DNA from: Phallusia fumigata
Taxonomy: Eukaryota > Chordata > Ascidiacea > Phlebobranchia > Ascidiidae
Length of the DNA: 36,160 nucleotides
Reading direction: 5' to 3'
Assembly (NCBI GenBank): GCA_008931825.1
Contig: QXVZ01006815.1
Coordinates: 1 to 36,160, forward strand
In this document: positions 30,101 through 36,160 of the stretch, one piece after another
Layout: the number at the start of each line of letters is the position of its first letter
Numbering within the stretch: the first letter of the stretch is position 1
Program-made: the position numbers and the translations under genes
The notes under the pieces: generated by a model
Told to the model about the DNA's origin: nothing
The model's input: the letters and a program-made list of their open reading frames with translations, nothing else
The model's database searches: none

Positions 30101-33100
30101 TCTGTTGAGGACAAATAACCTAATATATCCTTGAAGCAGTTAATATCCTGGAAAGAAGGTGAATTTTTTACACACTTTTTCACCAGTACATAATGCAGTG
30201 TTTTTGCAAAATTACAGTTAAAAGTTACAGTAATTGTACTTCAGTAATTGCATTTAACTAACTGTGTTCCTTCATGTATTCAGCAACATCATGAGCCCTC
30301 TCTTGTTCACTGCGACGTTTTGAGTTTGGGGTTAAATCGCCATCCACTTCTAACAAATATGTAAAGCAGGGTCAACAAAAAGCCATTGGCATCGAAAATT
30401 TAAACTTAACCTTCTGACATTTTTATCGCTTATTATAATTTTAATTTATATTTGTTTCATTTTCAAAACTACTGGTTATATTATTTTTCCATCAAGAACG
30501 TTAAATTAAATTTAAGAAATAAAATCTAGCACATTTTACTGCCAACCTCCCTAAAAAGTTGGAAAAGGTTTAGGTCAAAATGATCTTTTTTCATTTAATT
30601 TGCTTACCATGCATTAGACCAGCCTCTTGTTGATTTCGCATCAGTTTTAGAATCATTTCCCGATTTTGACTATCTCTGAGTCTCATTGCTTCCTCCATAG
30701 CATCCTGACGAGCAGCAACATCTTCTACTCCCTTCGGAGAACCAGACAAACTGCTGATCGGAAGTTCATCAGTAAAGTAATCCTGAAATTGAGAGAAAAA
30801 AATTTACTTATTTTTTAGTGACGGAGAATTTACTTATTTTAACTGACGGAGAATTTACTTATTTTTTATAAAGCCATACAATTTTAATAAAGCCGTACAG
30901 ATTGTCAAACTGTTTGCAAAACAATGTATTTAGTACATACAAGTTCTCTGGCAGTATGTTTTTGGATTACTTCATTTTGATAATCTCAAATACAGTAGTA
31001 ATGAAAGCCATACAGATATTTTGTCTGCAGAATATTTTACTAACATCTTCAGGTGATGGTGATTGCAAGGGATACTCAACCTCGCGAGGAAGGAGCTTTT
31101 TCCTTGCTCTTGACCGACCACGATTGCTCGGAGGTTTGTTGTAACTCCCAAAAACTTCCTGCAAGCAAGTATCAAAAGTGTGAGCACATGTGTGGAAGAC
31201 TTTGAATATTTTTAGGTAAGTTAGTGGAACCCCACTGAGGAACGTACAGCAAAATGACAACACTTCCCCTCAGGTGAATGAAATGTAATAACACACAAGA
31301 TGTCAAATATAAAATAGCCTGTTGTTTTCTTATGCTGCCAGTTACCAATACCAACAGGTTTTTTGACAGAATTACAATGGTGTCTGATGTACAACATTGC
31401 TTACCTGGTCCTGTGGTGGTGAAAAACTTTGTTGAGGGTTTCGAACTGAAGAAGAATGTGCTGGAATGATTCGTTCTGTAAAATTCAATTTAAGTATCTG
31501 TACTTAGATGTAACATAATGATTTTTTGATTGATAAATGGATTCCCAGTGCATTTTGTAAAATTTTTAATCTCACACCACTAAATAAAATTGTCAAGTTT
31601 CTGCTTGACTGTGTACTATGAGAAATTTGTCTGTTGCAATGCACAAAACATTGATATGTTCATTAGATTGCAGTAAAATATATGTACAATGATAGTCATA
31701 CAATTTGTGAAACCTGACATAGCACACAGTCAAGCAGAAACTTGAGAATCCTATTTACACCACTTTGCCCAGCCAATCCCCATTTAATGATACTTGAACA
31801 GGCCAAACATACCTTCATCTATAAATTGTGGTTCAGCCTTTTTCTTTGTGGGTTTTTTCTTCACTATTTGTGCATACAGTTCTTCCTGTAATAATTTTGT
31901 AAATGCATTTTTTTACCAAACTATACTAATACAATCTACATATTAACCACTCTGTGGAAGAATTTTTGCGAAAACATGCACTTAACAACAAGCGGTTCGC
32001 AACCACATTCCCAAAGTGGATTTTTAGTGCTGTTCAGTGGTACACATGCTACTTCTTACACCACTAAATAAATAAAAATGTTCGCTGAATTTACTGAAGA
32101 GGCTTTCAATAGGTTTTATGTTAACCCTGTGTTGGTGCCACATTTTTGCTTACTGGGATTATTTATTGACATCTGGTGTCATTTGGCTTCTAAACTAAAT
32201 TGTGGACCAATGCCAAAACTCTTTAGTAAAGCTCAGTGCTGAGACAGGGTGACTGGTTAAAACTAACCTTCACTTTGGTAACTTAGGAATAATAGAGTAA
32301 GTGGTAGGAAGTCAATATTGTTTTACCTCACCAGGAGATGTTTGTGTCATCTGCTGATAGTTGAGTTCAAACTCACCAATTCCCCCTGGACCCATCGCTA
32401 TAGCTGACGCTGTTTAACACAAGGAACTGCAGTTGGCACAACAGCACTTAATATTATATGCCTTAGTGGCAGCATGTAACAATCACCTCCTTTTAGAATT
32501 TATCTCAGCTGTTCAACCACCCTAATAACCAGACTAGCCCTTCTAAAGGGTTAAGACTGTTGAAATTACATATAAATCAGAATTTTAACATGTGTCTTAC
32601 TGTACAGAAATAGTTTTACATTAGGTAAGATTTGTTATGCAATATTTATAAATACCTGTTTTGTGTGCAAACAGGGCCATTGGAACTATTGGCGAAACCA
32701 CNTTTTTAGGTAAGTTAGTGGAACCCCACTGAGGAAAGTACAGCAAAATGACAACACTTCCCCTCAGGTGAATGAAATGTAGTAACACACAAGATGTCAA
32801 ATATAAAATAGCCTGTTGTTTTCTTATGCTGCCAGTTACCAATACCAACAGGTTTTTTCAACAGAATTTCAATGGTGTCTGATGTACAACATTGCTTACC
32901 TGGTCCTGTGGTGGTGAAAAACTTTGTTGAGGGTTTCGAATTGAAGAAGAATGTGCTGGAATGATTCGTTCTGGCAATTTAAGTAACTATACTTAGATGT
33001 AGCTTAAAGTTTTTTTGATAGATCCATGGATTCCTAATGCATTTCAATTGTAGAGTAATTTGTCTGTTGCAGTGCATTAAACATTGATATGTTTATTGCA

Positions 33101-36030
33101 TTGCAGTAAAATATATGTATAATGATAGTCACACGATTTGTGAAACCTGACATAGTACACAGTCGAGCAGAAACTTGACAATCCCATTTTAAACCACTTA
33201 GCCTGGCCAATCCCTATTTAATGACACTTGAACAGGCAAAACATACCTTCATCTATAAATTGTGGTTCAGCCTTTTTCTTTGTGGGTTTTTTCTTCACTA
33301 TTTGTGCATACAGTTCTTCCTGTAATAATTTTGTAAATGCATTTTTTACCGAACTATACTAACACAATCTACATATTAACCACTCTGTGGAAGAATTTTT
33401 GCGAAAACATGCACTTAACAACAAGCGGTTCGCAACCATATTCCCAAAGTGGATTTTTAGTGCTGTTCAGTGGTACACATGCTACTTCTTATACCACTAA
33501 ATAAATGAAAATGTTCGCTGAATTTACTGAAGAGTCTTTCAATAGGTTTTATGTTAACCCTGTGTTGGTGCCACATTTTTTCCCTCCTGGGATTATTTAT
33601 TGACATCTGGTGTCATTTGACTTCTAAACTAAATTGTGGACCAATGCCAAAACTCTTTAGTTAAGCTCAGTGCTGAGATAGGGTGATGGATTAAAACTAA
33701 CCTTCACTTTGGTAACTTAGGAATAATAGAGTAAGTGGTAGGAAGTCAATATTGTTTTACCTCACCAGGAGATGTTTGTGTCATCTGCTGATAGTTGAGT
33801 TCAAACTCACCAATTCCCCCTGGACCCATCGCTATAGCTGACGCTGTTTAACACAAGGAACTGCAGTTGGCACAACAGCACTTAATATTATATGCCTTAG
33901 TGGCAACATGTAACAATCACCTCATTTTAGAATTTATCTTAGATGTTCAACCACCCCAATAACCAGACTAGCCCTTCTAAAGGGTTAAGACTGTTGAAAT
34001 TACATATAAATCGGAATTTTAACATGTGTCTTACTGTACAGAAATAGTTTTACATTAAGTAAGATTTGTCATGCTAATATTTATAAATACCTGTTTTGTG
34101 TGCGAACAGGGCCATTGGAACTATTGGCGAAACCACCACCTTGGACTTTTTTTTNAACAGGGCCATTGGAACTATTGGCGAAACCACCACCTTGGACTTT
34201 TTTTTCATTGGTAACGGAGAGGGAGCTGGACTGTCTGGGACCGCAATAAATGCAGCTGGTGGCACTAAGGCCTTTGCAATGTGTCTCTGTAAAGCAACTG
34301 GTCAATTAGCCAACATCAGGTATATATTGCATAATTACAGCAACTGTGTTTTGTTAGGCAATTAACATATTTGATTATTGACAAGTTATTTAAGTAAAAA
34401 CTAAGTCACTATATTAATATTTTCACATTTGTGCTGTTTAGTTTTTAAAAATAACCCTCGTAAATATTCCCTATTAAAGTTAAAAAGGCATTAACCCAAC
34501 CATGTAAAACTTAGTTTACAGCAGGCAAAATTTTTGGTGAAGTAAAACGGAAAAAATAAAGCACTTTTCATCAAATTTGTTGTCGGCTGTACACTAGTTT
34601 CACTCTAATTAAGCTATGTAAATCATAACATTTCTTACATATGGAGACTTGTCTTTCTTCTTAAATATAGACATCACAGAGCAGCTCAGTGTACCAGGTT
34701 AATAAAAGAAGCCCCTACACCTTCAACATATTAAATATCTTAATTAGCACTGTAGCCCCTGGATTTGTGCCAAGCGCTTTTGATTAAAATCAATGTCATC
34801 TCACTGTAAGCTACTGAGAAATATCAGTTCCTCGGTGTAACACTTGCTTTTATTGAGAAGTACAACTGCAACAGCTGATTTTTAACAGTTACAGAAAAAC
34901 ACTTTGAGCTTATACAGCACTTGCCCAGTGCTAACCAAAACCGAAAAGTTATGAATAATTTATATCTGGGAGTGATTTTGGCAAAAGACCTGCTGCTTTG
35001 AACCAACATACAACAGTTCTAACAGAGCAGTCAAACATGTTACTATCTAAACTTCATAAAATATGATAAACCGAACACTACCTTTTCAAACTGATGATGA
35101 ACTAAAAATAAATGTTTGGGTACGATACGCGCATAAAAAACACCGCTGTCACAATAACCTAACATATGGAATACGAAGTTTTGTACTGCTCTGGAATTTG
35201 ACAACAAAGTATAACACTATCTCAGCCACGTCGTATCGGTTACTGCTATCAATTCCCCACATTCCGATTCCATGCGAAGAATTTACGCTGGGGAACGGCG
35301 TCATTGGATACTGTGACGTAAGGTAACCACTTGCCGTAATTCAAGCTGTTTTGACAGCGCTCCTTGTGGCAAAACCAAAAAGAAATCTCTAAGGTATAGG
35401 GGAGTAACAAAACGTCTTTCTGTTGCATAGTAGTTACTGTAATCAATTAAATAGCCGTACAAGTATAAACTACCTGTGGTAAACACACTTTTGCAAGATT
35501 ACATAATGTGAAAGTGCTTTTGTTACATTCACAGCTTAACTGGCCATCACAGCCTAAAACACTTACTCTCAGAGATGTCTATACTGTTTAAACCCATTCT
35601 GTCAAGTAATATGTATTCAAACGTTTGCAAAAAAGGACAAACATTCATAAAATTTACAATAATAAGTCTCAAAACTCAGTTCGATCCAACTTGCCTCACA
35701 TCCAGGTTTGTTACATGACTGGCATGAAGCTGTGCTGCATAGAATCAGACTAAACAGATTCTATATTGTTTCCTTTATTATTATTGCAAAAAATATTTGG
35801 TTGAATTGTTTTCTGAATCACTTGTTTTAATATGGAATGTAGTTTATTCAATTCACAATTATATTTATCATGGGTCGATTAAAATGCATTGTGTTTTGGC
35901 ACCAAAAATTACAGAAAAAACACTGCAATGAATTACACAACAAAGGTACAGTAATTGAAAGTAATGGCAACATGTAAGTACATGGAACAGTTACCTTTGA
36001 AGCTGTAGCAAAGGCTTCCAACTTGGCCAT
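24891..36030 (-). CDS. CEP89: Centrosomal protein of 89 kDa (CCDC123), complete (18 exons)
   Basis: CEP89 is a coiled-coil protein of centriole distal appendages needed for ciliogenesis. Exons in transcript order: 36030-35995, 34286-34091, 33843-33761, 33319-33247, 32970-32900, 31158-31045, 30782-30608, 30349-30263, 30016-29835, 29539-29429, 28075-28050, 27977-27862, 27520-27340, 27117-27054, 26938-26835, 26108-25877, 25536-25367, 24987-24891. With the 50-base duplication inside exon 2 counted once, they total 2067 bases: 688 codons plus stop (human 783). Matches to the vertebrate protein are SLQELVDENHVLKDTVHRLN, QLLMEQLEMMQKQAKD, and the C-terminal EIELENVWQAAHNENKQM. The start ATG has A at -3 and G at +4 and no in-frame upstream ATG in the window. 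Second copies of exons 2-5 and 10 are treated as assembly duplicates. Confidence 0.93.
26161..26397. repeat. 118-base direct duplication around the n at 26279
   Basis: 26161-26278 and 26280-26397 both read CAGACGGGTTCTCG and continue to GCGGTACGTA with a few substitutions (for example GTAGAG against GAAAGT). This is an unmerged contig overlap in a CEP89 intron, inside old transposon sequence. Confidence 0.85.
26400..26697. mobile_element. hAT-like transposon fragment, other end of the same family
   Basis: Contains TGTAGCTTTGATAGCGTTCT and GGCACCACCGCGCAAT, as in the 23.2-kb fragment, and ends AAGTTTGTGAACCACTG at 26697, a hAT-type right end. It lies in the CEP89 intron 26109-26834, next to the collapsed contig overlap at 26279. 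That overlap may itself be part of the element. Confidence 0.55.
27340..30349 (-). CDS. CEP89: CEP89 exons 8-13: first coiled coils
   Basis: Exon 8 reads RRSEQERAHDVAEYMKEH. Exon 9 contains the best-conserved block of the family, SLQELVDENHVLKDTVHRLN followed by TELGRY. Exon 10 (29539-29429) holds YRQLPPLFASYDRQLNERDE. Exon 11 is a 26-base microexon (VGSESPEKL). Exon 12 holds LMVEEVQLLMEQLEMMQKQA. Exon 13 holds ARLSKRLAFTDAELEQAEKD and runs on as heptad-like helix. The exon 12-13 intron is best read as GC-AG: the donor after 27862 is GCAGGT and yields D-E-V-A-R-L, as vertebrates have EVSKL. A GT donor four bases further on, with an internal acceptor, would give E-G-R-L instead and is also in frame. 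Confidence 0.9.
28395..28509. mobile_element. Short palindromic hAT-like MITE in a CEP89 intron, first copy
   Basis: Ends CAGTGGTTGCAATCC and the complement of CAGTGGTTCCCAACC, extended outward by TAGAC on one side and GTCTA on the other. 115 bases. No clear target duplication. Its allelic counterpart is at 29134-29251. Confidence 0.7.
28701..28771 (-). pseudogene. CEP89: Truncated duplicate of CEP89 exon 10, probable assembly duplicate
   Basis: The 3' 71 bases of exon 10 are present, ending at the n at 28772. The intact exon lies at 29539-29429. The visible residues differ once: L-K-E-R here against L-N-E-R in the full copy, a likely allelic amino-acid difference. Both copies share the donor and the downstream intron. 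Confidence 0.75.
29134..29251. mobile_element. Short palindromic hAT-like MITE in a CEP89 intron, second copy
   Basis: Same element as 28395-28509 in the other copy of the duplicated block, with a few substitutions and short indels. Being at the same place in both copies, it predates the haplotype split and is not a second insertion. Confidence 0.7.
30608..36030 (-). CDS. CEP89: CEP89 exons 1-7: N-terminal basic and disordered region
   Basis: Exon 1 reads MAKLEAFATASK. Exon 2 continues RHIAKALVPPAAFIAVPDSP, then PMKKKSKVVVSPIVPMALFA. This lines up with the vertebrate N-terminus (FKHIIHGLLPAAS, then a Pro/Ser run and an AAAILATTLTGRT block). Exon 3 reads GPGGIGEFELNYQQMTQTSP. Exon 4 is lysine-rich (ELYAQIVKKKPTKKKAEPQF). 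Exon 5 is Ser/Pro-rich, and exon 6 is basic (NRGRSRARKKLLPREVEYP). Exon 7 begins DYFTDELPISSLSGSPKGVE and turns into a predicted helix (RDSQNREMILKLMRNQQEAG). The region should be mostly disordered. In the assembly it is interrupted by a redundant block (31209-32701 against 32703-34154), so automatic annotation may duplicate four exons. Confidence 0.9.
30801..30867. repeat. Short tandem repeat, about 25-base unit, 2.6 copies
   Basis: AATTTACTTATTTT followed by TGACGGAG recurs at 30801, 30827 and 30852 in the CEP89 intron 30783-31044, just upstream of exon 7 on the minus strand. Confidence 0.8.
31405..32701 (-). pseudogene. CEP89: Redundant second copy of CEP89 exons 2 (partial) to 5, probable assembly duplicate
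   Basis: The copies are exon 2 remnant 32701-32656 (cut by the n at 32702), exon 3 32409-32327, exon 4 31885-31813 and exon 5 31475-31405. Splice sites and frame are intact and the protein sequence is the same as in the neighbouring copy. A true tandem exon duplication would insert a second full block with both ends inside normal intron. Here the break falls inside an exon exactly at an n, which indicates an allelic contig placed twice. Not a pseudogene in the biological sense; listed so that it is not counted as extra coding sequence. Confidence 0.8.
32900..34091 (-). CDS. CEP89: CEP89 exons 3-5, copy next to exon 2 (used in model)
   Basis: Exons 33843-33761, 33319-33247 and 32970-32900 with GT-AG borders. 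They belong to the middle contig (32703-34154), bounded by n on both sides. The encoded residues equal those of the other copy; only synonymous and intronic differences are seen (for example TTCGAAT against TTCGAAC in exon 5). Either copy gives the same protein, so this choice is arbitrary. Confidence 0.85.
34105..34205. repeat. 50-base direct duplication around the n at 34155, inside CEP89 exon 2
   Basis: The stretch beginning AACAGGGCCATTGGAACTAT occurs at 34105-34154 and again from 34156. It ends in an A/T homopolymer whose length differs by one (8 against 9 T). This is an unmerged contig overlap. Counting it once restores the exon 2 frame (145 bases). Confidence 0.88.
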
Positions 36031-36160
36031 GATAGGGCATGGTATTACATTCAAGTTAAATTCAAATTGCAAAGTAACATGCAAAAAATCTTAAGAATTG
36101 CCAGTCAACCACTATCATTTTTCAAATAGTAGTCAACCCTTAATGTTGTAGCACAATCTT

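Larger units (their letters stand above)
31209..34154. repeat. Large direct duplication around the n at 32702 (copy A 31209-32701, copy B 32703-34154)
   Basis: The two copies of about 1.45-1.5 kb start with TTTTTAGGTAAGTTAGTGGA and stay colinear throughout. They differ by scattered SNPs and small indels. The largest is some tens of bases near 31565-31625, missing from copy B around 33050. Copy A stops inside CEP89 exon 2 at the n. Best read as two haplotypes. Confidence 0.88.

Noticed and set aside
30086-30147. Possible CEP89 exon on the minus strand (DINCFKDILGYLSSTEIW) with acceptor and donor
   Set aside because: The preceding exon ends in phase 1, which makes this read A-GA TAT TAA and stop. 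Skipping it joins exons 8 and 9 in frame as E-H-S-F-A-S. It could be a cryptic exon but is not in the main model.
34096-34365. Plus-strand open frame with repeated IGTIGETTTLDFF
   Set aside because: This is the antisense shadow of CEP89 exon 2, doubled by the unmerged contig overlap at the n.
1-36160. CRISPR arrays, operons, phage or bacterial defence systems
   Set aside because: The direct repeats are haplotype duplicates or transposons, all genes are spliced, and no prokaryotic gene arrangement is present.

Overview
The window is eukaryotic nuclear DNA from an animal. Nothing in it looks bacterial, viral or organellar. Spliced genes with short exons (26-338 bases) and introns mostly of 100-800 bases, an AT-rich background, and intact orthologues of three chordate-type genes point to a small-genome invertebrate deuterostome. 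A tunicate of the Ciona type fits best; this is inferred from gene structure and similarity remembered from the families, not from a search. Exons were assembled by hand from splice sites, reading phase and protein similarity.

Layout. (1) Bases 1-8094, plus strand: the 3' half of RALGAPB, the non-catalytic beta subunit of the Ral GTPase-activating complex, in 15 exons. It runs in from the left edge, and its last roughly 110 residues were not found; an assembly gap (single n at 8231) lies just after the last exon seen. (2) Bases 8095-11371: intergenic, with a complete hAT-type MITE (10886-11269) flanked by a perfect 8-base target duplication. (3) Bases 11372-22984, plus strand: a full-length RGS22-like gene in 25 exons, about 1170 residues, with four RGS-like helical modules. 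Its introns hold a second hAT MITE with target duplication, two tRNA-derived SINE copies and a tandem repeat. (4) Bases 22985-24890: intergenic, with only transposon debris and unsupported ORFs. (5) Bases 24891-36030, minus strand: a full-length CEP89 (CCDC123) gene, 18 exons and 688 codons once assembly duplicates are removed.

RGS22 and CEP89 are convergent (tail to tail). CEP89 is a centriole distal-appendage coiled-coil protein needed for ciliogenesis, RGS22 binds G-alpha subunits and in mammals is mainly testis-expressed, and RALGAPB restrains RalA/RalB. They are unrelated housekeeping or ciliary genes, not an operon or a cooperating system.

The most consequential observation concerns the assembly. 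Four of the seven n positions (26279, 28772, 32702, 34155) sit between near-identical direct repeats of 50 to about 1490 bases. These repeats differ by SNPs and small indels, and they duplicate or truncate CEP89 exons. They look like two haplotypes of a highly polymorphic diploid placed end to end. I found no sign of a new biological system. The remaining points of interest are GC-AG introns, a 26-base microexon, several non-autonomous transposons and a small dispersed repeat family.
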